The notes: a model not told the origin generated them from the letters alone. A DNA stretch of 37,248 nt from Terriglobia bacterium (GCA_025358575.1 JANYJA010000028.1:1-37248), one strand, 5' to 3'; counted from the first letter of the stretch, positions 1-9,585 are shown. A program made the numbers and translations.

Positions 1-140
1 GCGACCATCCCATTCAGATTCGTCTCTTTGAACCGTCTGAACGGGAGCTTGCCGATCAGATTCGCAAGCTGGATTTGGATGAACTTCGGCCCATCGACGC
101 GTTGAAGCTTTTGCACGAGATGCAGAACCAGTTGAACTGA
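1..140 (+). CDS. mutS: DNA mismatch repair protein MutS, C-terminal end (partial)
   Basis: The window opens inside a reading frame (first full codon at base 3) that ends with TGA at 138-140. The 45 visible residues include ELADQIRKLDLDELRPIDAL followed by KLLHEMQNQLN. This matches the extreme C-terminus of MutS, where a conserved 'PxxALxxLxxL' helix closes the protein. MutS recognises base mismatches and recruits MutL. The ATPase and mismatch-binding domains lie outside the window, so the call rests on the tail alone. The stop is followed directly by the ATG of anmK, so the two genes are probably co-transcribed and translationally coupled. Confidence 0.75.
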   Translation, partial: DHPIQIRLFEPSERELADQIRKLDLDELRPIDALKLLHEMQNQLN

Positions 141-1235
141 ATGCGCGTCGCGGGGATTATGAGCGGCACATCGCTTGACGGAATCGATGTGGCGATTGTT
201 GAAATTAGCGGCCGGAAGTTAAACGTGGTGACCCATCGCACGACGCCATATTCCGATGCGATGCGCCGCGAGATTTTGGCGGTGTCGAACGCGGACACGC
301 ACACGGCGACGATTTCGCGTTTGAACTTCGCGCTGGGAGAGTTATACGCGCGCGCCGTTATTCGAACCTGCAAAGCAGCGCGAGTTCCGCTTGAATCGGT
401 CGAACTAATTGGTTGTCACGGGCAGACCATCTATCACGAAGGCACCCATACTCTGCAGATCGGCGAGGCTGCCGTGATCGCGGAGCGGCTTGGGGTTTCG
501 GTGGTTTCCGATTTCCGCACGCGCGATATCGCCGCAGGCGGAGGGGGCGCGCCGCTGGTTCCGTTTTTGGATTATCGATTGTTTCGTCACCGGACGCGGC
601 ATAGGATCGCGCTGAATATCGGCGGTATCGCGAACTTTACTTCCATCCCGGCGGGTGCGGGCCTGGAAGATGTGCTCGCATTCGACACGGGGCCGGGGAA
701 CATGGTCATTGATGCGCTGGTTCGTGAGGATACGAAGGGAAAGCAGCAATTCGATCGGGGCGGGGCGATCGCGGCGAAAGCGATGGTGAACCGTGCGCTG
801 CTGGATGAATTGGCGCGAGAACCATACTTCCGCAAGAAGCCACCGAAGACGACCGGGCGCGAGCAATATGGCGCGGACTTCGTCGCGCGCATGAAGGCGT
901 CGGGCGAGTCGATTCCCAATCTAATCGCGACGGCGACGGCGTTCACGGCGGTTACGATCGCCGATGCGATCCAGCGCTTCGCGCCGAATCCGGATGATTT
1001 GATCGTTGCCGGCGGCGGTGTTCACAATCGCCAGTTGATGGGAACACTGCACGCTCTCTTGCCGTCGGTTCGGATCACGACGACGGAAGAATTCGGCATC
1101 GACCCTGATGCCAAAGAAGCGGTGGCTTTCGCGTTACTGGCCTACGAAACGTGGCATCACAGACCGGGCAATGTTCCGCGTTCGACTGGCGCGCGGCGAC
1201 CCGTGATTCTTGGCACGGTCACTTACAGTAAGTGA
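141..1235 (+). CDS. anmK: Anhydro-N-acetylmuramic acid kinase
   Basis: This 364-residue protein is the usual size for AnmK, which phosphorylates and hydrates 1,6-anhydro-MurNAc to MurNAc-6-phosphate during recycling of peptidoglycan fragments in the cytoplasm. The N-terminus carries the family phosphate-binding signature GIMSGTSLDGID (residues 5-16). Further conserved blocks are GCHGQTIYHEG (91-101), NIGGIANFT (159-167) and FDTGPGN (181-187), where D182 is the expected catalytic base. The C-terminal ATP-domain block VAGGGVHN is also present. The ATG follows the upstream mutS stop with no gap, suggesting coupled translation. The 3' end overlaps the convergent TonB-like gene by 13 bases. The rest of the MurNAc recycling pathway (MurQ, NagA) is not in the window. 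Confidence 0.93.
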   Translation: MRVAGIMSGTSLDGIDVAIVEISGRKLNVVTHRTTPYSDAMRREILAVSNADTHTATISRLNFALGELYARAVIRTCKAARVPLESVELIGCHGQTIYHEGTHTLQIGEAAVIAERLGVSVVSDFRTRDIAAGGGGAPLVPFLDYRLFRHRTRHRIALNIGGIANFTSIPAGAGLEDVLAFDTGPGNMVIDALVREDTKGKQQFDRGGAIAAKAMVNRALLDELAREPYFRKKPPKTTGREQYGADFVARMKASGESIPNLIATATAFTAVTIADAIQRFAPNPDDLIVAGGGVHNRQLMGTLHALLPSVRITTTEEFGIDPDAKEAVAFALLAYETWHHRPGNVPRSTGARRPVILGTVTYSK

Positions 1236-1972
1236 AAAGTCACTTCAATATTGGCCGAAACTACCACTGGTTTACCGTCCTTAGTTCCGGGCTTGAAAAG
1301 CCACTGACGCACGGCTTCGAGGGCGCGCTCGTCGAGGCCCATCCCGACACTTCGGACAATGCGGATGTTGCGCGGCTTGCCATTCGTATCTACCTCGACA
1401 TACACGACGACCGTCCCCTGAAAACGGGCTTTGCGCGCGTCTTCCGAATATTCGGGCTCGATCTTGCGCAGCGGAACTGGCATGGTGACGCCGTAGCCGC
1501 CATGGAAGACTCCACCGTCGACGCCGGTGCCGTGGCGGTCGCCGTCGCTATCGCCAATCCCTTGGCCGTGGCCTTTTTCGGTCCCAGCCGGGCCTCTTGG
1601 TCCGTTCGAAAGCACGGTGGACGGGCTCCCCGGGTCGCCGAACTGCTGCGCGGAAGCGACTTGCATGTCAGGGGGAAGGTCCATCGTCACAGCGATCGGA
1701 AGTTTCGCGGCCACGGTTGGGGTGGCGCTGGGGGGCACGAAAGTGCGGGAGGCTCGGGGCGGGAGCGCACCTTTGCTGGGGGGCTGGGGATCGCGGGTGC
1801 CCCCGCCACCGGCCAGACCTCGGTCGAGCGGATGGAAGACCAATGGCGTGGGGTCGATGAGCCGCACCGGAGGGTTGCCGGTTTGCGTCCTCACGAGCGC
1901 GAGCAGGAGAGCTAATCCCGCGGCGTGTAGAGTGAGCGAAGTCAGGGCGGACTGTCGTTGCGAAGTGTCCAT
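1223..1972 (-). CDS. TonB family protein (energy transducer)
   Basis: This 249-residue protein has the TonB layout. A short cytoplasmic N-terminus precedes one membrane segment (about residues 11-27), then a Pro/Gly-rich periplasmic linker, then a C-terminal TonB domain (about 165-249). The TonB domain shows the family hallmarks: PEYSEDARKARFQGTVVVYV, then GKPRNIRIVRSVGMGLDE and ALEAVRQWLFKP. TonB couples the proton motive force of an ExbB/ExbD complex to outer-membrane receptors. No exbB, exbD or receptor is adjacent, so the partner is unknown. Acidobacteria often carry many stand-alone TonB-like proteins. It overlaps anmK convergently by 13 bases and is divergent from the aminotransferase. 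No strong Shine-Dalgarno sequence is visible before the ATG. Confidence 0.85.
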   Translation of the reverse strand: MDTSQRQSALTSLTLHAAGLALLLALVRTQTGNPPVRLIDPTPLVFHPLDRGLAGGGGTRDPQPPSKGALPPRASRTFVPPSATPTVAAKLPIAVTMDLPPDMQVASAQQFGDPGSPSTVLSNGPRGPAGTEKGHGQGIGDSDGDRHGTGVDGGVFHGGYGVTMPVPLRKIEPEYSEDARKARFQGTVVVYVEVDTNGKPRNIRIVRSVGMGLDERALEAVRQWLFKPGTKDGKPVVVSANIEVTFHLL

Positions 1973-2060
1973 TGCATTAGGCTTCGCAAACCTGATGCCG
2001 CCTGTAAGCTATTGAGGCGGCGGCGCAAGCCCTGAAGCCGACGCCTTCCCGCAGATACAC

Positions 2061-3281
2061 ATGTGCGTGGAGTGCCACAATAGAAAGTTGGAAACACGAC
2101 TCGCAGACTCGGTGCTTCAGGTGCCACATTCGCGCATCCGCGAACTGGCGGAAGCGGCCATGAAAATGGACGGCGTTTTGAAGCTGTACTTCGGAGAATC
2201 GAATCTTCCGACGCCGGAATATATCAAGCAAGCGGCAGCCGACGCGCTTCGCGACGGCTTCACTTTCTACACGGAAAATGCTGGATTGCCATCGCTGCGG
2301 CGAGCGATCGCGAAGCACTATCTCGACTTCCAAGGCGTGACTCTCGATCCCTCCGAAGAGATCGTTGTGACTGCGAGCGGCGTGCAGGCGCTGAACGTTT
2401 CGATTCGCGCCGTGCTCGATCCAGGCGATGAAGCGCTGGTGCTGACGCCGGCTTGGCCCAATGGCTCGTCCATCATCGCGATGGCCAACGCGACGGCCCG
2501 GCAGATTCCGCATGTGCTGGAAGGCGAGCGCTATGAGATCGATTTCGCTGCTTTGGAAGCCGCGGTGACGCCTCGAACCAAGCTGCTTCTGTATACGTCG
2601 CCTTCCAATCCTTTGGGATGGGTTGCGACTGAAAAGGATCAGGCGCAACTCCTGGCTTTTGCGCGCAAGCACTCGCTCTGGCTGATGGCGGACGAAGTGT
2701 ATGACCGGCTCTATTACGGCGCAAAACTAGGCACGCCAGTCCCATCTATCTTGCGGAAGGTGACGCGAGAGGACGCAGTGATGGTGGTGCATTCGTTTTC
2801 CAAATCGTACTGCATGACGGGTTGGCGCGTGGGCTGGCTGGTGGCCCGGGCCGATTTGGGGCGCAAGGCCACTCAACTGAATGAATTCATCATTTCGCAC
2901 GCGCCGACTTTCGCCCAGAAGGCGGCGGAGACAGCGCTGTTGCATGGTGAGACCGAACTTCGGGCGATGCTTGGACGGCTGCGAGACAATCGCGACTTCT
3001 GCCTGGAGGCTCTGCGGCAGATGCCGGGCGTGACGGTCCCGCAGCCAGATGGCGCTTTCTATCTGTTTCCGAAGATTGACGGATTAACGGATTCTTTCGC
3101 GTTCTGCACGGATCTGTTGCAACGCACGCGCGTGGGGCTTGCGCCCGGCGTCGCCTTCGGGGAGGGCGGGGAAGGCTCGGTTCGGATCTGTTACGCGGCC
3201 GACCGATCAGTGCTCGATCCGGCCATGGAGCGTCTGGGGAATTACATGGCGCAGCATCCGCACTGCGTCGCGGCCGCGTAA
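2061..3281 (+). CDS. Pyridoxal-phosphate aminotransferase, class I/II
   Basis: This is a fold-type I PLP aminotransferase of aspartate-aminotransferase type, 406 residues. Visible motifs are the substrate/PLP-site SPSNPLG (about 180-186), the cofactor-ring aspartate in DEVYDRLYY (D211), and the Schiff-base lysine in HSFSKSYCMTGWRVGW (K248). The C-terminal half has GAFYLFPKI and the substrate-carboxylate arginine region GSVRICYA. The amino acid used cannot be fixed from sequence. The ATG at 2061 adds a cysteine-containing leader (MCVECHNRK) that is not typical. An in-frame TTG at 2088, preceded by a purine-rich AGAAAG, is an alternative start. The stop lies 7 bases before the next gene, so the two probably form an operon. 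Confidence 0.9.
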   Translation: MCVECHNRKLETRLADSVLQVPHSRIRELAEAAMKMDGVLKLYFGESNLPTPEYIKQAAADALRDGFTFYTENAGLPSLRRAIAKHYLDFQGVTLDPSEEIVVTASGVQALNVSIRAVLDPGDEALVLTPAWPNGSSIIAMANATARQIPHVLEGERYEIDFAALEAAVTPRTKLLLYTSPSNPLGWVATEKDQAQLLAFARKHSLWLMADEVYDRLYYGAKLGTPVPSILRKVTREDAVMVVHSFSKSYCMTGWRVGWLVARADLGRKATQLNEFIISHAPTFAQKAAETALLHGETELRAMLGRLRDNRDFCLEALRQMPGVTVPQPDGAFYLFPKIDGLTDSFAFCTDLLQRTRVGLAPGVAFGEGGEGSVRICYAADRSVLDPAMERLGNYMAQHPHCVAAA

Positions 3282-3288
3282 GTCAAAT

Positions 3289-4506
3289 ATGCGCGCAATC
3301 ATGCATCTCTTCGTACTCTTCCTGGCGCTTGCGCTCAACGCGCAAAAAACCGACGACCGTATTACCGCGCTCAGCAAAGCTGTAGCTTCCGAGCCCGATA
3401 GCTTAAAGCTACAAAATCAGCTTGCGAAAGCGTACATCCAGAAGATGCGAGAGACAGTCGATTTCAGCTATCTTGACCGCTCGTCGAAGCTGATCGATGC
3501 TGTGTTGGAGCGCGACGCGGGAAACTATGAGGCACTGCGTCTGCGCAGCGAGGTTCTGATGGAGCGGCATGAGTTTCAGCGAGTGGCGGACTATGCCCAG
3601 GAGATGTCGAAGTTCGCGCCGAACGATCCCTGGAATTGGGGCACCCTGGGCGACGCTTCCATGGAACTGGGTAAATATGAAGACGCTTCGCAGGCTTACG
3701 GGCGCATGATGGCTTTGCGTCCGGATCTTTCCAGTTACAACCGCATGGCCTATTACAAGTTCGTGACGGGCGACCCCGACCAGGCAATTTCACTGATGAA
3801 GTCGGCTATTGCGGGGGGCAGTCGCGCGCCTGAGAATGTGGCGTGGTGCTGGGCGGACCTTGGAAATATGTACTTCAAGATCGGCAAGATCGCGGAGTCG
3901 CAGGCGGCTTTTGAGCAGGCGCTTCAAGTATTTCCTGGGTATTATCCGGCGTATTCCGGATTGGGAAAATTGTTCTCCGCGGAGAATCATCCGGAGCGCG
4001 CGATCGAACAGTATAAGAAGGCGGAGGCGGCCGTGCCGATGCCGGAGTTTGCAGCCGCGCTTTCGGATTTGTATCGCAGGGCGGGACAGCCGGCCGAGAG
4101 CGCAAAACAAACCCAGTTGCTGGATGTTATTGAAAAGATGGCAGTAGCTGGCAACGAAAAAACTAATCGCAATCTGGCGCTGCTATATGCCGATCAAGAT
4201 CGGAATCTAGGCCGGGCGCTGGATTTGGTGCAAAGCGAGATGCGTGTCAGGCCCGATATTTACACGAACGACGCTATGAGCTGGGTGCTGTACAAGCTGA
4301 AGCGGTCTCAAGAAGCGCGGCAATTCAGTATCAAAGCGCTGATCTTCAACACGCCGGAGCCATCATTTTATTTCCATGCAGGCAGAATCAGCGAAGCGCT
4401 GGGCAATCCCGCGGAAGCTCGGGCGTATTATGAACGCGCAATCCATCTGAATTCACGGTTCGATTTCAGAGCGGCGGCCTTCATGCAGGCCGCGCTAAAA
4501 CAATAG
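3289..4506 (+). CDS. Secreted tetratricopeptide-repeat protein
   Basis: This 405-residue protein begins with a signal peptide (MRAIMHLFVLFLALALNAQ), followed by repeated helical pairs of TPR type. Examples are NPWNWGTLGDASMELGKYEDASQAYGRM-like units around residues 105-140, then a unit with ADLGNMYFKIGKIAESQAAF, and a last one with FHAGRISEALGNPAEARAYY. TPRs mediate protein-protein contacts, so the likely role is a periplasmic scaffold; no enzyme domain is seen. The frame stays open upstream to 3139 inside the aminotransferase gene. I chose the ATG at 3289 because it starts the signal peptide and leaves only a 7-base gap; the ATG at 3301 is also possible. It is probably co-transcribed with the aminotransferase. 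Confidence 0.82.
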   Translation: MRAIMHLFVLFLALALNAQKTDDRITALSKAVASEPDSLKLQNQLAKAYIQKMRETVDFSYLDRSSKLIDAVLERDAGNYEALRLRSEVLMERHEFQRVADYAQEMSKFAPNDPWNWGTLGDASMELGKYEDASQAYGRMMALRPDLSSYNRMAYYKFVTGDPDQAISLMKSAIAGGSRAPENVAWCWADLGNMYFKIGKIAESQAAFEQALQVFPGYYPAYSGLGKLFSAENHPERAIEQYKKAEAAVPMPEFAAALSDLYRRAGQPAESAKQTQLLDVIEKMAVAGNEKTNRNLALLYADQDRNLGRALDLVQSEMRVRPDIYTNDAMSWVLYKLKRSQEARQFSIKALIFNTPEPSFYFHAGRISEALGNPAEARAYYERAIHLNSRFDFRAAAFMQAALKQ

Positions 4507-4524
4507 TGACGTGGAAAATATCGA

Positions 4525-5601
4525 ATGATAGGAGACAACACTCGAGTACGCCCCCTTGACGGAATTCGGGGAGTCGCGATACTACTCGTAGTGCTCGCTC
4601 ACGTTAGCGCGCTCGTCCAGTGGCGTCCTTTGCAGGCTGCCAGTAATGGTCTAGGTGACTTGGGCGTTTTCACATTTTTTGCCCTCTCTGGCTACTTAAT
4701 CACATCGCTCCTGATTTCCGAAGAGCGATCCGAGGGAACGGTAAATCTAAAACGCTTCTACTTGAAACGAACTTTCCGGATTCTACCTCCCGCCTATCTG
4801 TATATTGCCTTCATCCTGTTATGCTCCTTTGTTTTAGCCATTGAGCTAACCCCCGTGAGTGTTTGGGCGAGCGCTGGTTATTTTTCGAATTATTACAGAT
4901 GGGATAAAATCGCGCACAGTCTGCGCCATCTATGGTCCCTATCAGTTGAGGAGCAATTCTATTTTTTGTGGCCTTTCATTTTTGTATTTTTCCCTCGGCG
5001 GAGGATTTGGCTTCTATTTTTGGTAATTGTACTCAGTCCTTTGTGGCGACTACTAATCTTCGAGCATCCCCAATGGGGGTTAGTAGAGACAATCGACAGA
5101 CGATTCGATGCCCTCTCCGATACTTTGGCGGCCGGGTGTCTGATAGCGTTTATTCCACAATTAGCTAAGTCGGACGCAAGATGGAATTGGGTGTTGAATG
5201 TTCCGACAGGCCTTCTCTTCATTGGCACTGCGGGTATCGCTCTTTCCAATCATCCACATATTTTTTATGGCGCCGCCCGGACGGTGGTAAGTCTATGCCT
5301 CGCCGGCCTCATATTTCGCAGCGTCCAGGGATTTCCTCGCCCGCTGGCCGCCGTGCTCAGCTCCAAGCCTCTTACATGGCTTGGCCGAATCAGCTATTCT
5401 CTGTACTTGTGGCAGCAGTTTTTTCTAACCGACGAATCTTATCGCGTCACGGGCAATCCAGTTCTGGCCTTAGGTCTTTGCCTTCTGGCGGGCGCTGCAT
5501 CCTACTACTTCGTTGAACGAACGGCTAATAGGCTTAGGAATCGCGTGTTAGCACGCTTTCCGCACAAGCTTTCCGCACCTGGGATTGGAGCGGCTGGATG
5601 A
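4525..5601 (+). CDS. Acyltransferase 3 family membrane protein (OafA/YrhL-like)
   Basis: This 358-residue polytopic protein belongs to the acyltransferase-3 family, which transfers acyl groups (often acetyl) to surface sugars. The N-terminus has the family block LDGIRGVAILLVVLAHVSAL with its conserved histidine. The mid-protein signature LRHLWSLSVEEQFYFLWPF is diagnostic. About ten hydrophobic segments follow. There is no C-terminal SGNH domain. The substrate is unknown; an exopolysaccharide or glycolipid is plausible given the EPS genes further along. Base composition is clearly lower in G+C than the neighbours: hand counts over 4741-4920 give 78 of 180, about 43%. Together with unrelated flanking genes this suggests recent acquisition. 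It starts 18 bases after the TPR gene. Confidence 0.88.
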   Translation: MIGDNTRVRPLDGIRGVAILLVVLAHVSALVQWRPLQAASNGLGDLGVFTFFALSGYLITSLLISEERSEGTVNLKRFYLKRTFRILPPAYLYIAFILLCSFVLAIELTPVSVWASAGYFSNYYRWDKIAHSLRHLWSLSVEEQFYFLWPFIFVFFPRRRIWLLFLVIVLSPLWRLLIFEHPQWGLVETIDRRFDALSDTLAAGCLIAFIPQLAKSDARWNWVLNVPTGLLFIGTAGIALSNHPHIFYGAARTVVSLCLAGLIFRSVQGFPRPLAAVLSSKPLTWLGRISYSLYLWQQFFLTDESYRVTGNPVLALGLCLLAGAASYYFVERTANRLRNRVLARFPHKLSAPGIGAAG

Positions 5602-5737
5602 ATCGACTAGACACTACGAGCGCTTTCGGTAAGAAGCTCCACCATTAAAATTGATTTTTAGAGAAATAATCCCCGGATTTCCACAACAACTCTCAGATAT
5701 GCGTGTTAAACTATCGCAATATTCACAGTTTAAAATA

Positions 5738-8700
5738 ATGCTTAAGCACCTATATGCCGCTTGCGCGAGCCTCCTGTTTCCGCTTCTTGTCGTCACTAGT
5801 TGGGCCGGCACACAGGCGATCACCAATGTTCGTATCACTGGAGTCACTAGCACCCAGGCGGTTATTTCTTACACCGCACCGGACTTGTTTTCATGCTCCA
5901 TAAACGTCAGTGAAAACAGCAACTATCTACCACTGGTGCACGACGTGGATCCCGCGCTCTTTGCGAACGCATCTTCGGATTCGCGGACAGGAAATATCGT
6001 CAATCGCACGCAGCGAACGTTTGTCATCGGCAAGCGCGCGGCGGAAATGGGGCTTGACGGAAAAGTTTATTCCCGGGCGCTGCAGACAAATACGGTACAC
6101 AACTTCTTGATCAAGTGTTCCACTGGCGGATCTGTGACTTATGCAGGCCAATTTCAGACACAGAACTTGCCATTCGGCAACACCTTTGCGGATCCGCAGC
6201 CGGTGGATCGGAACAAACCAGGCCAGTATGCATGGCCCACGCTTAGTTATTCGGATCGGAGCGAACAAATAGTCGATCCGTTTACCGGGGCTTTGATTCG
6301 GCGCGTGTCACTGCCGCAGGATCGAGTGGTGACGCAAAACGGTCAACCCTTTGCGATGGCCCGTTCAACCACATGGAAAAATCCGAATGCCGCCCTTAGC
6401 ACTTCCATTGGCAGTTCGGGCGCCACGATCCAAGGGAACAACACCGCCAACCTGTTGCTGTTGCCGCAAAATAACTCATATTTTGGGTATATCAGCTTTT
6501 TCAAAGGCCTTCACACCAACAACACGACAACATTGAATTGGTTTCAGAGCATTCTCGGCGCTTCCACGAGCAACTTCAACTGCAACACGTCGGTGACCGA
6601 TGACTGCAAAATAGTGGCTTGTCTAACGGTAGACGGGGTGAACTGTTATGCTGGCGGCACTCAGATCGAGCAGGCGCTTACCACCACCCCAAGCACCTAC
6701 ACTTTCGGAACGTCGGGGACGGCGGTGGATTTGTGGCAGCCAACGGGAGTGAAACCACCCGACGGGACGCAGGTGGCGACGCGGATCGGCACTGTCGTCT
6801 GTGATGGAAGCGCGAACGTGACTTTCATCAGTGGCGATTTCTTCGGTACTCACTGGTCGGCTGGAAGTACCATTACCATCAATAACATCGACTACTCAAT
6901 TGCGTCGGTCAATAACATCAATACGCTCACCCTGACAAGCTCGTGCCCCAGTACGGGAGGCCTTAATGTTCCCTATCAAGGCACCAATTTCGGCGTGTTG
7001 GTACGCAAGAAAACCAGCAGCAACGACACAGTCACGGTGTTGAGCTCGCAGGTGAACTATCAGACCGGATCGTTTCCCTTCTGGTCATATTCTGGGGATT
7101 TCGATTTGTGCGGCCAAGCGCCGGTGGTGGGCCCCACGGGAAACCCGGGATATAACTGCTCGCTTTACAATGGGGGGCCAATATTCTGGATCGACGGCAC
7201 AACCGGAGAATCTCACCTGATCGCCCGTAATCTTGGGTATGGATGCGGATATTTCGATTCGATTGTGTTCGACACCGTAAATGCGGATGTCTTCTATTGC
7301 GGCGGGAACAATCCCGTATCCATGCGCTATTTTGGCAACCATTCGGAGCCTACGAATACGCAGACTCCCGGGCATTTTGAAGAGGCGGAGAATCTGCCGG
7401 CGTGCAATTCGGGAACGAGTCCGACTAATGAGCCGTGCCTGTGGGCGACCCCTCTGACCGGTTCCACGACCATGGCAGCTTTGACCACGGCGTTCGATCC
7501 CACGTTTCAAGCCGACCGGTTCCTTACGTTCTACTTCGTTGGCATAGAAAACAAGGTGATGGTTTTTCGAAACTGGCGAGGCCCCTACACATCAATGGGG
7601 TGGACGATTATATTCGATCCACACGCTACGTCAAACACCATGGCCGGGAACGCAGGATGCGTGGGCGGCGGCCAACCGGGCTGTGTAATTGCGGCGGTGC
7701 CTTCGTGGAGCCGTCCGGGGGCGCGATGGTGCGCGCAGAAGGGCAACGATCCCATGTATCAGCCAGGCTGGTTTGCCATTGGATCGTATCCGTGGGGAGC
7801 GGATACCGACACTCGTCCGGGCGTGGGACCCTACCTTTCCAATGTGGTGGATGGCACCGCATTCAGCAACGTGGTGGATGCACCAGGCGGTCCGACCACT
7901 TGCCCCGCGAATAGCCTCGGGGTTGTAGGAAAAGTCTGCACGACGGTAACCATGAGCGGCGAGCCTTTCGACCCGTCTCCCTGTACTTCGTCGATCGCCA
8001 ACTGTGGCGGCGCACTTGAGACAGGCTTGCCCGGTGAACTGATGTCCACCCAAGTCGGGGACAGTTTTACGCTGGGGGCCCCCGCGGCAACTGAGGAGAT
8101 CATGCGACTGGTGGCGAAGAGCGGATCCTTCTGGACTTTCGAGCGGGGATACGGGGGCACCACTCTGAGCAGCCCAGCGAATCCCAAGATTTATACCTTC
8201 TGCAACGCGAATCCCGACCCCGCGCGGCAATCCACGGCCAGCGGCGAATGGTACTGGAATTACACTACGGATCCGCACGGATACAACGCCAGTTGGACCA
8301 CCCTTCTGGGCGATTACCAAAGTATCAATGCGCATGGATTTACCCAATCCAGTGACTTACTTTCGGGATACACCACCGACCCGCGATGCATCTCGGGATT
8401 CGGATATGATTGCTATGAATCGCGTCTGTTTACTAGCGTTCCGGCGCTGATGCACACGCCAGCCACAAATGTGATGCAACTGAACCCGTTCTTCGCGGGC
8501 AAATACAGCGTGGCCGACGGGAACTCGGTGCAAACGCATGCGGCGGGCGCCGGCCTTTCCGCCACTGCTGCCCAAGCGCAGTATTTCCTCGATGGCCGTC
8601 CTTTTAATGGAGGCCAAATTTCGGGGTCGCAGAACGGCAACGGCACGTTCCCAGGGACGCTTGTTTCAGGGCAGCTCTACAAATTCAATGTATTCCAGGT

Positions 8701-9571
8701 TCCACATTTTGACCGGAAATATTTGCCTTCTTTTGCATTTTCCGGGAGCAAACCACTGCTGGATATCAGCAGCCCGGCTCAGGGAAACGTACTTGGCACA
8801 ACCAGTTCGGACGCTTACAAGTATTGCGTGGCCCAGGTGGTTAATGAGTGCCGTTCCGGGTCATCTCCGTTCGATGTGTATGTCAATGCCCCCTTCGTGA
8901 CTCGGCCCTATTGTTACCAGCCAGGGCAGTCAACTGGGATGCCGGATGAATACGACATCTGCATCGGCAACAATCCCATGGTCTACAACTCGATCATGCA
9001 AATCGGCGACAACTGGGTGGACAATACGGGGCAATATCAGCGAGTTATTACGAAGGCGTTGGGCCGTAACCGCTACTTGGACCCTTTCTGGCATGTGCAT
9101 GCGCTGGCTAACGCCAACTGGTTCATTGTGAAAACCAACTATGCTGGCGACTTCAGCGACGCGGTATTCGCCGTAAAAGTGCCGCCAGCCCCATTCCAGG
9201 ATTCCGTGGTGCGCACGAATTTCATTCCCTTGATTGCGAATGTGCCCAAGCTCACCAGTGCCACCGCGGCTACGGCGACGGTGGAATTCGGATACGCCGA
9301 GAACGGGGACGTGAATAATTACTTCTGCACTTCACGCGCGGAATCTTGCGCGGTCGGCAATGCGACCTCATCGAATACGATTAACGCCCAGAGCCCCTTC
9401 TATTTCCAAACCACCGAGGCTTTCTTGCTCACAGGCACGCCATGCACCAACGGCTGCCAGATTGCGGTTCCAGGTATCTCGCAACGGACCTTGTATGGGC
9501 GGGTGATTTATCGGAATTCGTCGAACGCAATTGTGGGTACCGGGCAGCAGTTCGTGGTGGCAATCCCCTAA
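5738..9571 (+). CDS. Very large secreted protein of unknown function, Fn3-like N-terminal domain
   Basis: I do not recognise a named family for this 1277-residue protein. The ATG at 5738 begins a good signal peptide (MLKHLYAACASLLFPLLVV, then TSWAGTQA). The frame is open further upstream to a TTG at 5651 and an ATG at 5699, but those would bury the signal peptide. After the signal, residues about 26-150 look like a fibronectin-III or similar beta-sandwich (ITNVRITGVTSTQAVISYTA). The last ~110 residues (SATAATATVEFGYAENGD onward) resemble a second sandwich. The middle is rich in Gly, Asn, Thr, Ser and aromatic residues with many cysteines, typical of exported beta-rich proteins, and may contain a propeller. 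It has no membrane anchor or sorting tail and is probably released or surface-associated. It ends 14 bases before a convergent gene. Confidence 0.75.
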   Translation: MLKHLYAACASLLFPLLVVTSWAGTQAITNVRITGVTSTQAVISYTAPDLFSCSINVSENSNYLPLVHDVDPALFANASSDSRTGNIVNRTQRTFVIGKRAAEMGLDGKVYSRALQTNTVHNFLIKCSTGGSVTYAGQFQTQNLPFGNTFADPQPVDRNKPGQYAWPTLSYSDRSEQIVDPFTGALIRRVSLPQDRVVTQNGQPFAMARSTTWKNPNAALSTSIGSSGATIQGNNTANLLLLPQNNSYFGYISFFKGLHTNNTTTLNWFQSILGASTSNFNCNTSVTDDCKIVACLTVDGVNCYAGGTQIEQALTTTPSTYTFGTSGTAVDLWQPTGVKPPDGTQVATRIGTVVCDGSANVTFISGDFFGTHWSAGSTITINNIDYSIASVNNINTLTLTSSCPSTGGLNVPYQGTNFGVLVRKKTSSNDTVTVLSSQVNYQTGSFPFWSYSGDFDLCGQAPVVGPTGNPGYNCSLYNGGPIFWIDGTTGESHLIARNLGYGCGYFDSIVFDTVNADVFYCGGNNPVSMRYFGNHSEPTNTQTPGHFEEAENLPACNSGTSPTNEPCLWATPLTGSTTMAALTTAFDPTFQADRFLTFYFVGIENKVMVFRNWRGPYTSMGWTIIFDPHATSNTMAGNAGCVGGGQPGCVIAAVPSWSRPGARWCAQKGNDPMYQPGWFAIGSYPWGADTDTRPGVGPYLSNVVDGTAFSNVVDAPGGPTTCPANSLGVVGKVCTTVTMSGEPFDPSPCTSSIANCGGALETGLPGELMSTQVGDSFTLGAPAATEEIMRLVAKSGSFWTFERGYGGTTLSSPANPKIYTFCNANPDPARQSTASGEWYWNYTTDPHGYNASWTTLLGDYQSINAHGFTQSSDLLSGYTTDPRCISGFGYDCYESRLFTSVPALMHTPATNVMQLNPFFAGKYSVADGNSVQTHAAGAGLSATAAQAQYFLDGRPFNGGQISGSQNGNGTFPGTLVSGQLYKFNVFQVPHFDRKYLPSFAFSGSKPLLDISSPAQGNVLGTTSSDAYKYCVAQVVNECRSGSSPFDVYVNAPFVTRPYCYQPGQSTGMPDEYDICIGNNPMVYNSIMQIGDNWVDNTGQYQRVITKALGRNRYLDPFWHVHALANANWFIVKTNYAGDFSDAVFAVKVPPAPFQDSVVRTNFIPLIANVPKLTSATAATATVEFGYAENGDVNNYFCTSRAESCAVGNATSSNTINAQSPFYFQTTEAFLLTGTPCTNGCQIAVPGISQRTLYGRVIYRNSSNAIVGTGQQFVVAIP

Positions 9572-9585
9572 GATGGCGTCGCAGG

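Noticed and set aside
405-946. Antisense frames inside anmK
   Set aside because: The plus-strand frame carries all AnmK motifs; the others are shadows of G+C-rich codon usage.
3139-3288. 50-residue extension of the TPR protein
   Set aside because: It overlaps the aminotransferase 3' end in another frame and would hide a good signal peptide.
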